DNA from: Paenibacillus eucommiae
GTDB lineage: Bacteria > Bacillota > Bacilli > Paenibacillales > NBRC-103111
NCBI RefSeq assembly: GCF_017874215.1
Contig: NZ_JAGGLB010000025.1
Coordinates: 1 to 64,000, forward strand
Reading direction: 5' to 3'
Length of the DNA: 64,000 nucleotides
Each line of letters starts with the position of its first letter. Within the stretch, counting starts at the first letter, position 1. The notes beneath the pieces were generated by a model. The model did not search any database, was not told the origin of the DNA, and saw only the letters and a list, made by a program, of their open reading frames with translations. A program made the translations under genes and the position numbers. This document shows, piece by piece, positions 16,184 to 24,539 of the stretch.

Positions 16184-16213
16184 GGTGTCAGCTACGCTGG
16201 TACTACCCCTAAA
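16184..16213 (+). repeat. 30-bp direct repeat, copy 2
   Basis: Begins GGTGTCAGCTACGCTGG and ends TACTACCCCTAAA; partner of 16100-16129. Could be attachment-site-like or the leader of the next gene duplicated. Confidence 0.8.
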
Positions 16214-16247
16214 CTGTGTTATCCCCTACTATGAGAGGAGTATCATC

Positions 16248-16751
16248 TTGAGCCAATCATCAATAGAAAATTTCATTCGTAATTTCCAAAAGGAAGACAT
16301 GCCGTTACTTGGCGAGTTACATAAATCTGTCACAGCAAAAGAAAACACAATATTTTGGTGGGTCGGCGAAGAAGATAATTGGAGAAACGTTTATTGTGCT
16401 TATGAAAATGGGAAAATGGTCGCAAAGGGTCAAGTAAGCATAATTAACATTGTCCCTCCCGGTCGTTCAAAAGAAAACAATCATTCCATTTATGTCAATC
16501 TAAAGGCCATAACTGAAAGAGAAAACGACGCTGATTTACTTGATAAAGTTTATCAATATCTTTTAATAAGAGCCAATCAATTAAAAGAGTCTCTGCCTAA
16601 AGAATACGGAACCATACTTTGTGTCGGTAACGATGTGACAGAAACAGCTAACAATCATTTTTTTATCGAACAAGGATACAGTCATCTGAATAGTCTGTTT
16701 CGAATGAATCGGGAGATGCTTCGAACAAGCTCCACCTTGCGGAACGATTAG
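16248..16751 (+). CDS. GNAT-like protein, probably truncated
   Basis: A 167-aa product from a TTG with GAGAGGAG eight bases upstream. It opens SSIENFIRNFQKEDMPLLGEL and continues with NVYCAYENGKMVAKGQVSI and VTETANNHFFIEQGYSHLN, a split-GNAT arrangement in which a first acetyltransferase-like half is followed by a second. Members of this kind are, from memory, nearer 290 aa. Here the sequence stops after FRMNREM and a short unrelated tail, so the second half seems deleted. Function unknown. Confidence 0.55.
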   Translation: MSQSSIENFIRNFQKEDMPLLGELHKSVTAKENTIFWWVGEEDNWRNVYCAYENGKMVAKGQVSIINIVPPGRSKENNHSIYVNLKAITERENDADLLDKVYQYLLIRANQLKESLPKEYGTILCVGNDVTETANNHFFIEQGYSHLNSLFRMNREMLRTSSTLRND

Positions 16752-17028
16752 GACTTGCGTAATTACATGGTCGGTACCAGTTACCTATTCGTATCCGAGG
16801 AGGTTATTTCCAATGATCCTTCCTCCGACTCCTTTCATTACTTTCCAGATAATGACCTTCGACAAGATTAGCAAAGAATCCTTGTGTAGTCAGGAATTTA
16901 GTCGGAAAAGGTTGGCGGTTCCTCGCGCATCAGGTGGATCAGCTCGAGCAATTCCCTTCGCTAGGCATCGCCCGTCGGCAGTGCTACCACCGCGGCAGTC
17001 GATGCTAGAGGACAAAGTGCGTAAAATG

Positions 17029-18225
17029 TCATTTCGTCCGGTACAACCGATAGCTAATAAAGGTAAGGAGTGATGCAACTAATGCTAACACCCCGCCTAC
17101 CCATCCGGTGTGGAGTAGACCGATATTGGTCGCAACCAGTCCTCCAATTGCCGCTCCGGCAGCAATGCCCAAATTAACAGATACGGGAAATAAAGAAGCG
17201 GCGAATACCTTGGCTGAAGGAGAATATTCCCCAGCCAAATCCATTAAATGCAGTTGGAATGTTACGTTAAATAAGTAAACGGCAAGACCGATTAATAAGA
17301 TACTTATCAATCCGGGAATGGCCGAATGTAAAGTGAAATAAAGAGAGGCAAGAATGACGGCTTGAATAACAAAAACAAACCTTAATTTCCCCAATCCGTT
17401 GCGAATAGCAATTTTACCAGCTAACAAAGTACTGATGATAGAGGCGACTCCATATAGCAGCAAAATAAGGCTTGTATACCTGACTGGGATCAGTAGCACA
17501 TTTTCCAATATAGGCGCGACATAAGTGTACACAACATAAGTGGCAGCAATGCTTAGCGCTGGGACAAAAAAGGCTAAAATAATTCGGGAATGTGTCAATA
17601 CACCCAATTGGCTTTTTAATGAGCTTTGGGTACCCTTCAGGTTTCTAGGAAGTGTAATCGCCAACATGACCAAGGAAATGACGCCTAAAAAAGCCGTGAA
17701 CCAGAAAGCCATGTTCCAACCGCCTGCTTGTCCAATCAAGGTTCCTAGCGGAACACCCAGCACACTTGCTATGGTAAAGCCAGCGAATACGAGTGAAACG
17801 ACTGTGCCTCGCTTCTCGGCAGGCATTGTGTCACTGGCAACCGTCATGGCTATTGTCAGCATCAGTCCGCAAACAACAGCGGTAACCACCCTTGCCCCCA
17901 TAAGCAAAGGATAAGCAGAGGAAAGCGCACTGATTATATTGCCTGCAATAAAAATTAGGATGCATACCAGCATCAGCGGATACGTAGGATAACGGCCGAT
18001 CCAAACGGTCACGATAGGTGTACCGATGGCAACCGCAACGGCAAATCCTGATACTAGCGCCCCTGCCGACGAAATCGTTATTTCCAAATCAGATGCAACC
18101 TCGGACAGCAATCCGACAATGACAAATTCGCTTGTGCCCGTGACAAAGGTCAATAAAACTAAAGTAAAAACCAGAAGTTTCTGCTGTTTACTTAAGGACA
18201 CTCCAATTAAGTTTGCTTTACCCAT
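17029..18225 (-). CDS. MFS drug-efflux-type transporter (DHA1, AraJ/YdhP-like)
   Basis: A 398-aa membrane protein with twelve hydrophobic segments. Opening segment LVFTLVLLTFVTGTSEFVIVGLL is typical of the AraJ/YdhP efflux group, and the PAEKRGTVVSLVFAGF region is the loop and helix after motif A-like WIGRYP. It probably exports small compounds by proton antiport. The ATG follows AGGAGGAAA on the - strand. It is transcribed divergently from an HxlR regulator at 18353, which is the likely controller. The 270 bp beyond its stop (16752-17028) contain only weak coding remnants. Confidence 0.85.
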   Translation of the reverse strand: MGKANLIGVSLSKQQKLLVFTLVLLTFVTGTSEFVIVGLLSEVASDLEITISSAGALVSGFAVAVAIGTPIVTVWIGRYPTYPLMLVCILIFIAGNIISALSSAYPLLMGARVVTAVVCGLMLTIAMTVASDTMPAEKRGTVVSLVFAGFTIASVLGVPLGTLIGQAGGWNMAFWFTAFLGVISLVMLAITLPRNLKGTQSSLKSQLGVLTHSRIILAFFVPALSIAATYVVYTYVAPILENVLLIPVRYTSLILLLYGVASIISTLLAGKIAIRNGLGKLRFVFVIQAVILASLYFTLHSAIPGLISILLIGLAVYLFNVTFQLHLMDLAGEYSPSAKVFAASLFPVSVNLGIAAGAAIGGLVATNIGLLHTGWVGGVLALVASLLTFISYRLYRTK

Positions 18226-18292
18226 GACTTCATTTCCTCCTGTTTGTGATTCATGCTATTATGAATTAAAAGCATCAATAATAGAAGTACAC

Positions 18293-18321
18293 ACTTTTTA
18301 GTGATGTAGTAACCAAAAAGT
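18293..18321. promoter_or_regulatory. Inverted repeat between the MFS and HxlR genes (likely operator)
   Basis: ACTTTTTAGT (18293-18302) and ACCAAAAAGT (18312-18321) pair at 9 of 10 positions. Location in the divergent intergenic region fits an HxlR binding site. Confidence 0.5.
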
Positions 18322-18352
18322 AATAATTGTACAAACAAAGGGGCGTGGAGGA

Positions 18353-18700
18353 ATGAGAACGTACTACTGTACGCTTGATGTTACGATGAGTATCATTGGC
18401 GGGAAATGGAAATCACTTATTGTTTATCATTTAACAAAAGAGGCCAGGCGAACAAGCGAGTTAAAGCGGATGATACAGGGGATAACACAGAAAATGCTAA
18501 TTCAGCAATTAAGAGAACTAGAAGAAGACGGAATCGTTATCCGAAAAATATACAATCAGGTCCCGCCGAAAGTTGAATATTCGGTTACAGAACTTGGATT
18601 GTCTATGGCACCGATCTTAATTGCACTGTGCGAATGGGGAGAGAAATATTTAGAGGAAACCTTCGACAAAGGCGAATATCAAATTTTGAATAAATATTAA
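18353..18700 (+). CDS. HxlR family transcriptional regulator
   Basis: A 115-aa winged-helix protein. CTLDVTMSIIGGKWKSLIVY is the signature opening of the HxlR family, followed by the recognition helix region GITQKMLIQQLRELEEDGI and the wing VPPKVEYSVTELGLSM. HxlR proteins act as dimers that respond to reactive or toxic small molecules. It is divergent from the MFS pump at 17029-18225 and likely controls it. GGAGG lies just before the ATG. Confidence 0.9.
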   Translation: MRTYYCTLDVTMSIIGGKWKSLIVYHLTKEARRTSELKRMIQGITQKMLIQQLRELEEDGIVIRKIYNQVPPKVEYSVTELGLSMAPILIALCEWGEKYLEETFDKGEYQILNKY

Positions 18701-18781
18701 TAGAATCAGTAAGACGGACGATTAGTTCTCCTTTACTCAATTGATATCTTCAATTATTCAAAAGCAAGTTAAAACAACTCA

Positions 18782-18802
18782 TTCTAACGGGACAGGATAA
18801 CG
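18782..18802 (+). repeat. Dispersed repeat, degenerate single box
   Basis: TTCTAACGGGACAGGATAAC retains the core of the box; the flanks have decayed. The DNA to 18960 shows only short coding scraps. Confidence 0.45.
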
Positions 18803-18902
18803 TCATGGACGTTATGGGTGCGGAACTGGCAGAGGAAATCTGGGATTGACCTTACATACAGAATATGGTATATTTTTGGTGTCCGGAAGCACCGGCAAAA
18901 AG

Positions 18903-18937
18903 AGCCTTGGGGAGAGCATCTCCAGGGCTTTTTTTTA
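18903..18937 (+). terminator. Rho-independent terminator
   Basis: AGCCTTGGGGA pairs with TCTCCAGGGCT (two G-T pairs) and is followed by eight T. Confidence 0.75.
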
Positions 18938-19019
18938 TTCCAGCAGCTCCTTATAGGGAAACTCCGCGACCGTTGGGGGGCAGGAGCTCAACAGTAGCAG
19001 ATGAGTTCTTTGGAATATC

Positions 19020-19048
19020 ATTAAGCTAACGGGCAGGATAGTTTAATC
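19020..19048 (+). repeat. Dispersed repeat, single box
   Basis: ATTAAGCTAACGGGCAGGAT then AGTTTAATC; a right-type box with no hairpin, 40 bp before the next gene. Confidence 0.8.
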
Positions 19049-19089
19049 AATATGAAGAATAATTGATATCTTAGGATGTGTTATTAAAA

Positions 19090-19440
19090 ATGACCCTACA
19101 GTTGGTACCTTTAGAAATTCCATCGGATTGGACTGTCGTTTGGAATCATTTTTTCGAAATTAATCCTGATGACTTTCATGACGAATCATATCCTTATGAA
19201 ATGGAACTACACGAGGATATATTCTATTTTAGAAATGAAAAGAAAGGATTGATTTTGGATTTAGGATGGTACCCATCCATGAGTCCAGAAGGTACGTATA
19301 CATTATATTTAGTGAAAATAGGAGACGAAGAAACTGGGCCCGAGTATTGGGACAACCCTATTTTGAAATATCGTTCCCGCAACATTAACGAGATAACTAA
19401 TAAGATCCATAAAATCTTTGATAAAGTTGCTAATGATTAG
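19090..19440 (+). CDS. Uncharacterised small protein
   Basis: A 116-aa acidic soluble protein (LVPLEIPSDWTVVWNHFFEI, ILDLGWYPSMSPEGTYTLY, INEITNKIHKIFDKV). The tryptophan-rich beta pattern and acidity recall contact-dependent immunity proteins, but I recognise no family. The start is uncertain: the ATG at 19090 is preferred, a GTG at 19078 is also in frame, and neither has a strong ribosome site. It is followed by 200 bp without a gene. Confidence 0.55.
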   Translation: MTLQLVPLEIPSDWTVVWNHFFEINPDDFHDESYPYEMELHEDIFYFRNEKKGLILDLGWYPSMSPEGTYTLYLVKIGDEETGPEYWDNPILKYRSRNINEITNKIHKIFDKVAND

Positions 19441-19634
19441 ACAGATACGTCCGAAGGAAAGTAAATCATTGGGCTCCGTAAAACGAAGGAGGAAAGATCG
19501 CAGGAATTTACTGGTCCGTAAAAGAGCAATCAGATAACTTAACTGTCCTTCACGGTTGCCAAGATGACAAATATTATTTTCCCCGGACGAGGAGAGATAT
19601 AATTGAATATTTTCTTTTCAATACAATTGACTTT

Positions 19635-19702
19635 TGAACTAACGGGATGTGATAGCTCAACATTGAACAACAGCTGCCGCGGCGGCCTGCAGTTTCGCTA
19701 AA
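19635..19702 (+). repeat. Dispersed repeat, single box plus hairpin
   Basis: GAACTAACGGGATGTGATAG then CTCAAC, followed by a GCTGCCGCGGCGGC-type GC-rich hairpin. Confidence 0.7.
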
Positions 19703-19765
19703 AATGCAGGTTAACGTTGTGTTAAAGGGTTCACTTTATTACTAACTCTAAAAGGTTGTGAATGT

Positions 19766-20068
19766 GTGAGCAAAGATATTGCATATTACATGACGAGGAG
19801 CTACAACTTCATTTCCGAATGTATACCTGAGAGTAATAATCGTTCGGGTTATTATATTGGTCTTGTAGAAGAACTTCCTGGATGTCATGCTTTTGGCACA
19901 ACAATGCTCGAATTGTTGAAAGAAATAGAAGTTGTAAAAAAAGAGTATTTCCAATCACGGCTTAAAAATAAGGAATTTATACCCGAGCCTGGTGATATGA
20001 GTCAGCGCCGTCCATCCCATCTGAGAATTCAAATTAGGGGGGTGGCTATTGAACTAACAGATGAATGA
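19766..20068 (+). CDS. HicB-like antitoxin family protein (orphan)
   Basis: A 100-aa protein. GYYIGLVEELPGCHAFGTTM and then LELLKEIEVVKKEYFQSRL followed by FIPEPGD give the HicB partial-RNase-H fold pattern (E-x-P-G-C-x-x-x-G-T, helix, IPEP). HicB proteins neutralise HicA RNases, but no HicA gene is adjacent and no DNA-binding tail is obvious, so this may be a lone or repurposed member. GTG start with AAAGG upstream. Confidence 0.65.
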   Translation: MSKDIAYYMTRSYNFISECIPESNNRSGYYIGLVEELPGCHAFGTTMLELLKEIEVVKKEYFQSRLKNKEFIPEPGDMSQRRPSHLRIQIRGVAIELTDE

Positions 20069-20280
20069 TTATGTGGGTATTATGCTAACTAGTAATATTA
20101 AACCTAAGACAAATTCAATAGGTGCTTAGATCATGAAGAAAAAGACAAGGGAAATTATTGTAGGAAAAAAAGGAATACTTATATGTAATTAATCAGAAGT
20201 ATAATCAACAATTAAGCAATATTTCTAAAGATATCTTTAAAGGGCTTAGAAAATGTATTTTGTAGGAGGATTTCTGCTCT

Positions 20281-20433
20281 ATGCGAATAAGCAGTCAGGC
20301 ACTTATTGAACAATTAGATACAAATTATATTGATGCAAAGTTAAAGGATTTATCGTACGATCACGCATCTCATTTAGTACGTATGAGGTATGGTGACTCA
20401 ACGGAGTTCAACTCTATAGGTGTTCCATGTTAA
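20281..20433 (+). pseudogene. Truncated small gene, 50 codons
   Basis: ATG preceded by TAGGAGGATT, then SSQALIEQLDTNYIDAKLKD and HASHLVRMRYGDSTEFNSIG before a TAA. It starts like a real gene and ends abruptly, so it is probably the N-terminal stub of a longer immunity-type protein. The family is not recognised. Confidence 0.4.
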
Positions 20434-20487
20434 TACCGATGATGGATTGTCAAATCACATGTGTCACAATAAAAATAAATACTAATT

Positions 20488-20560
20488 GCTGAGCTAACCT
20501 GAGACGATAGTTTAATGCTAAAAGGGATGCCAAAACGAATTGTAACCTTCATTGCGGTAT
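20488..20560 (+). repeat. Dispersed repeat, single box
   Basis: GCTGAGCTAACCTGAGACGA then TAGTTTAATG, followed by GGGATGCCAAAACGAATTG, which resembles the hairpin arm of the element at 49707. Confidence 0.65.
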
Positions 20561-20663
20561 CGGGGTAGTTTTCTCTTGTGAGGGAACGTCAACGATATGT
20601 GAAAAAACATCGAGAAGCTCGTAGCTTCCCATGCTACAATAAAGGCCGTGGAGGTGCACATCC

Positions 20664-22035
20664 ATGGAATATGAGCAACGTATACAATCCGTACTTAATT
20701 ATATTGAAACGCATGTGCTGGAAGACATTGCGTGTGAGTCGCTAGCAGAACTGGCCGGCTTCTCCAAGTCACATTTTCTGCGCGTGTTTGAAGCGTATAC
20801 CGGTTATACGGTCATGGCCTATGTCCGAGGCCGCAGGCTACATCTGGCTGCCGAACGGATCGACCAAAGCGGAGATAAAATCGCCAATATTGCTTATGAG
20901 TATGGCTTTGATTCGCATGACGTGTTCGGCAGAGCTTTCAAACGCGCATACAGTATTACCCCGGAAAGCTATCGGAGGAGAAGGTTCCTTCTGCCCTCAT
21001 TCCTCGCTGTCAATCTCGCGCAGCAGCGAAAAGGAGAAGAGTCGATGGTAGAAACAACACCCGAAGTATCGGTGTTAACGAGACCGGCTATGAAGCTAAT
21101 CGGCATCGAATGCCGGATGGAAGATGGTTTTGAGTCTCCAGATTTGTGGAAGCGATATTTTGATACGTGGCAGGATACGTTCGGTAGCATCGCGCATCTT
21201 AGAGTAGAACCAGAGAAAGAAATGGATTATGCGTTGACGGTAGCTCAAGACGAGAGCGGCTACACCTATTTTATCGGGATCGAAGTGACAAGCATGGACC
21301 TCGTGCCTCCAGGGACGGTAGCACGGCACATCCCAAAGACGAAGTATGCAAGGTTCACGGCGATCGGATCGGTCACGGAGTCGATCAAGCGGGATGTATG
21401 ATTATATTTTCAGGGAGTGGTTCCCGCGCTCGTCGTATCAAACGGCATCCGGTCCAATAATGGAACACTATGACATGCGTTGCGCGACCCACTTAGGTAT
21501 TCCGCCCGAGCGACACGAAATGGATATCTACATCCCGATTGAGCCGGTCATGACGGAGACAAAAGAGCTCATCGAACTGCAGCCGTACCGGGCGGCCTAT
21601 TACAAGGCTGTTGGCGGGAAAGGCAGGAAGTGGCATCAAGTGAAGAAAGAAGCTTTCGCCGTCATGATCAAGTGGGCACTGGCACAAGGCTTTGACAGCT
21701 CCGATCTGCGAATTCGAGTTCACAACAACGGCGGTGCAGCTAAAGAGGAATTCTATTATGAGGTCCACATGGACATCACCGAAGCCGTATCGGTTAAGGG
21801 GGATTCGCAAGTCAGCCTGGGTGATTGTGAAGGTGGGTCATTCGTCGTCACGCCTGCGCTTCATCGTATGCTTGAACCGACCAGTAGAGCGTTTTGCAGA
21901 TGGTTAGAGCAGCAGGAAATGTATATTATGACGGGAAAATGCTTCGAAGAGTTTCTGATTCAAGACGGTAAAGTGGAGCTGGACACGGTTGTTAGAATTC
22001 ATTTTGGTGCGAAGAGGGCTGGAGAGTCAGAATAG
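20664..22035 (+). pseudogene. AraC-family regulator with GyrI-like domain, interrupted by one frameshift
   Basis: Two overlapping frames are one gene. Frame 1 (from 20664) encodes the AraC DNA-binding domain (ESLAELAGFSKSHFLRVFEA, IANIAYEYGFDSHDVFGRAF) and the first part of a GyrI-like ligand domain to SVTESIK. Near 21390 the frame is lost; shifting by one base gives MYDYIFREWFPRSSYQ and the rest of the ligand domain to 22035 (IYIPIEPV and a second SRPBCC-like half). A single extra base in AAGCGGGATG explains it. Either a recent mutation or a sequencing error. ATG with GGAGG upstream. Confidence 0.75.
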
Positions 22036-22095
22036 AGTAATTTATAATCAGGAAATGTTCTTTCGTTTTTTATTACACGTTTTATAGCTATTTTT

Positions 22096-22160
22096 TTGAA
22101 TTAACGGATAACTAAAGTGGAGGAGCTTGCTACTGGCAGCTCCTCTTTCCATTGAACTAC
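22096..22160 (+). repeat. Dispersed repeat, single box plus hairpin
   Basis: AATTAACGGATAACTAAAGT followed by the hairpin AGGAGCT / AGCTCCT and a T-rich end. Confidence 0.65.
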
Positions 22161-22294
22161 TACTATGAAGATCCATAGAAAAGCGGATCTTCTACGAAAG
22201 AATAACCAAACTGTTTATCACAAAGACCTTGCAGTTGGCAGGCAAATTTGAGTGTAACGAATACTCCTCGTGTTCGTTGCTTAAGGTGGAACTA

Positions 22295-23146
22295 TTACAA
22301 TGCTCCTGCATCCCTTGCCGTATAGAAGGTAGGGAATATAGGACGATAGTTTAATTCGTCCCGTATGCGTGTTATGTCCACGATCATATCCCATGGATTG
22401 AACTCTTGCAGCAAGGCTCCTCCCGCCAATTTTTGGTGAGGAAAACCATGGAGATGAACCAGCTCTGACACTGTAATGGGGGAATCATCAGCAACGTTAT
22501 AGATGCTGCCATCAATGTCCGGTGTGGAGACGGCAAGCAGCAGTGCTTGGCCTACATCCGCATGGTGCACCATATGGAGTCGTTTGGCAGGGTTCCATTT
22601 GCTCATAATCGGCAGAAATTCAGAGATATGGGGATCACGTTCCCCATAGACAAAAGCAAACCTTACGATACGAAGCCCTAATCCCTGCTCACGATGCATC
22701 CGAAGCAAATCTTTTTCAGCTGTCGCTTTAGTTTGTGGATAAGGGAATGCAGGTCGTAGCCCATCATCTTCACGGCTCGGTCTGCTATGAGTACTTGCAC
22801 CATAGACTAAATTCGTGCTTGCAAACACAAACCTTGGAACGTTCGCCTTTAGGGCAGCCTCCGCTAAAACAATGCTGGCATCGATGTTCGACATTCTCGC
22901 AGTTGCTTCATCTACTCCACGAAATTGTGCCGCCAGATGTACCACGGTATCAATACCTTGCAACGCAGTTGCGAGATTTTCTATTTGCAAAAGGTCACCT
23001 TGTATAACCTCGACCCCTTGCTGTTGAAAAGAATCCGCCTTCGAAACATCGCGAACCAAAATTTTAATGTTATGACCGCGTTGTAGCAAACGTGGTACAA
23101 ACCGGCTTCCTATTTTTCCTGTTGCTCCAGTTACGAAAATATTCAC
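22295..23146 (-). CDS. NAD(P)-dependent epimerase/dehydratase (extended SDR)
   Basis: A 283-aa cytoplasmic oxidoreductase. VTGATGKIGSRF (about residues 5-16) is the Rossmann GxxGxxG nucleotide-binding loop; GDLLQIENLATALQGIDTVVHLAA leads to the second strand motif, and the YPQTK motif (about 135-139) gives the catalytic Tyr and Lys. YNVADDSPITV near 215 is the substrate-domain segment. Substrate unknown. It is divergent from the MmyB-type regulator at 23263, which may repress it; this pairing of an oxidoreductase with an MmyB-like regulator is common in actinobacteria and Bacillales. Confidence 0.85.
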   Translation of the reverse strand: MNIFVTGATGKIGSRFVPRLLQRGHNIKILVRDVSKADSFQQQGVEVIQGDLLQIENLATALQGIDTVVHLAAQFRGVDEATARMSNIDASIVLAEAALKANVPRFVFASTNLVYGASTHSRPSREDDGLRPAFPYPQTKATAEKDLLRMHREQGLGLRIVRFAFVYGERDPHISEFLPIMSKWNPAKRLHMVHHADVGQALLLAVSTPDIDGSIYNVADDSPITVSELVHLHGFPHQKLAGGALLQEFNPWDMIVDITRIRDELNYRPIFPTFYTARDAGAL

Positions 23147-23262
23147 TTTCGATGCCTCCTCATATTGTCGATGCTATACTAGTAGTATTACAGATTGCGG
23201 AATCAACTGCCTTCCTGTGTTTATCGTACGATTGGAAGTGTTAGGATAAAGGGGATCAAGCT

Positions 23263-24090
23263 ATGAAAAAGAGTTTTAGAAACGAAACGCTGGGTGAATT
23301 TTTGCGAGCACGTCGAGAGCGCCTTACTCCGGAAGAAGTAGGGTTGCCGTCATATGGTCGACGCCGAACGATTGGACTTCGACGCGAAGAGGTGGCCCAA
23401 CTTGCCCATATAAGTACCTCGTGGTATACCTCATTGGAACAGGGCAGAGTAGCTAATCCATCCGAGCAGGTACTGGATGGTTTGTCCGAAGGGTTACGAT
23501 TGTCCATGGATGAGCGACGTCATCTCCACATGCTGGTAAGCCAAACAGATTTGGAGAAAGATGAAGTGGATCAAGAGGTGAGTACCGGTTTGGAGCGAAC
23601 AGTGCTTGCCCTTGAACCTAATCCAGCTTTTATATTGGGGAGAAGTTGGGATTTATTAATGTGGAACAAAGCTGCAGAGGTTGTGTTTAGACTACCGGTA
23701 TTCTCAAAGGAAATGCAGCAGCGGCCCAATTGGTTGAGAAGGTTTTTGACTGATTCTTCGCTTCAAATGAACAACTTGGATTGGGAAGAAAAAGCGCATG
23801 TCATGATTGCACGGTTTCGAGCAGATTACGCATACTGCCAACATGACCCGAGGTTTAAGGAACTAATAGAGGAATTTATGCAGATAAGTGAACTGTTCCG
23901 TTCTTGTTGGCTGCGGCATGACGTTCAAGTCATCACCAATTGCCACAAGCGATGGAGTGACCCCTTGATCGGGGAGATGGAGTTTGAGCACGTGACTTTA
24001 CAGCAACCAAACAATCCGGCGTTAAAAATGATGATTTATACCGCATCATCATCAACGGCCGAGCTTCTAAAAAGTTTACTGAGATCTTAG
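23263..24090 (+). CDS. XRE-family regulator with MmyB-like ligand domain
   Basis: A 275-aa transcription factor. The helix-turn-helix covers about residues 10-75 (LGEFLRARRERLTPEEVGLP, RRTIGLRREEVAQLAHISTS, WYTSLEQGR), and the C-terminal ~180 residues are the MmyB-like domain (LEPNPAFILGRSWDLLMWN, RFRADYAYCQHDPRFKELI, HVTLQQPNNPALKMMIYTA), which binds fatty-acid-like ligands in characterised members. Divergent from the SDR gene, its likely target. ATG start; a weak GGGGAT site precedes it. Confidence 0.9.
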   Translation: MKKSFRNETLGEFLRARRERLTPEEVGLPSYGRRRTIGLRREEVAQLAHISTSWYTSLEQGRVANPSEQVLDGLSEGLRLSMDERRHLHMLVSQTDLEKDEVDQEVSTGLERTVLALEPNPAFILGRSWDLLMWNKAAEVVFRLPVFSKEMQQRPNWLRRFLTDSSLQMNNLDWEEKAHVMIARFRADYAYCQHDPRFKELIEEFMQISELFRSCWLRHDVQVITNCHKRWSDPLIGEMEFEHVTLQQPNNPALKMMIYTASSSTAELLKSLLRS

Positions 24091-24150
24091 GAAAAGTTGT
24101 TACCTCCAGGCACAACGCAGAAGCTCCGTTATAGGCATCGCGGGTAATTT

Positions 24151-24225
24151 ATTGCGCTAACGAAAACTTTAGTTCAATAAAAAACAGCGGCATTCTTAGA
24201 CAATTTAGTCCGCCGCTGTTTCATT
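24151..24225 (+). repeat. Dispersed repeat, degenerate box plus hairpin terminator
   Basis: TTGCGCTAACGAAAACTTTAG then TTCAAT, followed by the perfect 10-bp hairpin AAACAGCGGC / GCCGCTGTTT and T-rich DNA. The next 300 bp before the S-layer gene hold no gene that I can see, only its presumed promoter region. Confidence 0.65.
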
Positions 24226-24539
24226 TATTGGGTCAATTCTGCACGATCTTGATATGACACAATGTAATTTTCAATCCCCTTGCTTCACTTTGCTAGCTTT
24301 CGGAACTAATCTCGCATTGATTTGAAGGTTAAGTATAATTAACCAAGAAGGTGGGTGGAACTTTTTGTCGAATCTTAAGTAAGTGGGTTGACTATTTTTT
24401 GGAATTTAATCATTAAGGCAGAATGAATGCTTATGCTTGAACAGGAGAGGAGAACAATAAAGAGATATTAGAAAGTTAGTTGGGCAATTGCAGAAATATA
24501 CGGAATGAAGCAGATTTTTATAACTGGAGGTAATATATT

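Noticed and set aside
16813-17073. 86-codon ORF between the truncated GNAT and the MFS gene
   Set aside because: Composition is irregular (Pro/Arg/Ser-rich), no ribosome site, and the end overlaps the MFS gene; at most it contains a decayed remnant.
24240-24539. Gene in the 300-bp gap before the S-layer gene
   Set aside because: No open frame with coding character on either strand; only a possible promoter (TTGACT near 24389) that is too weak to report.
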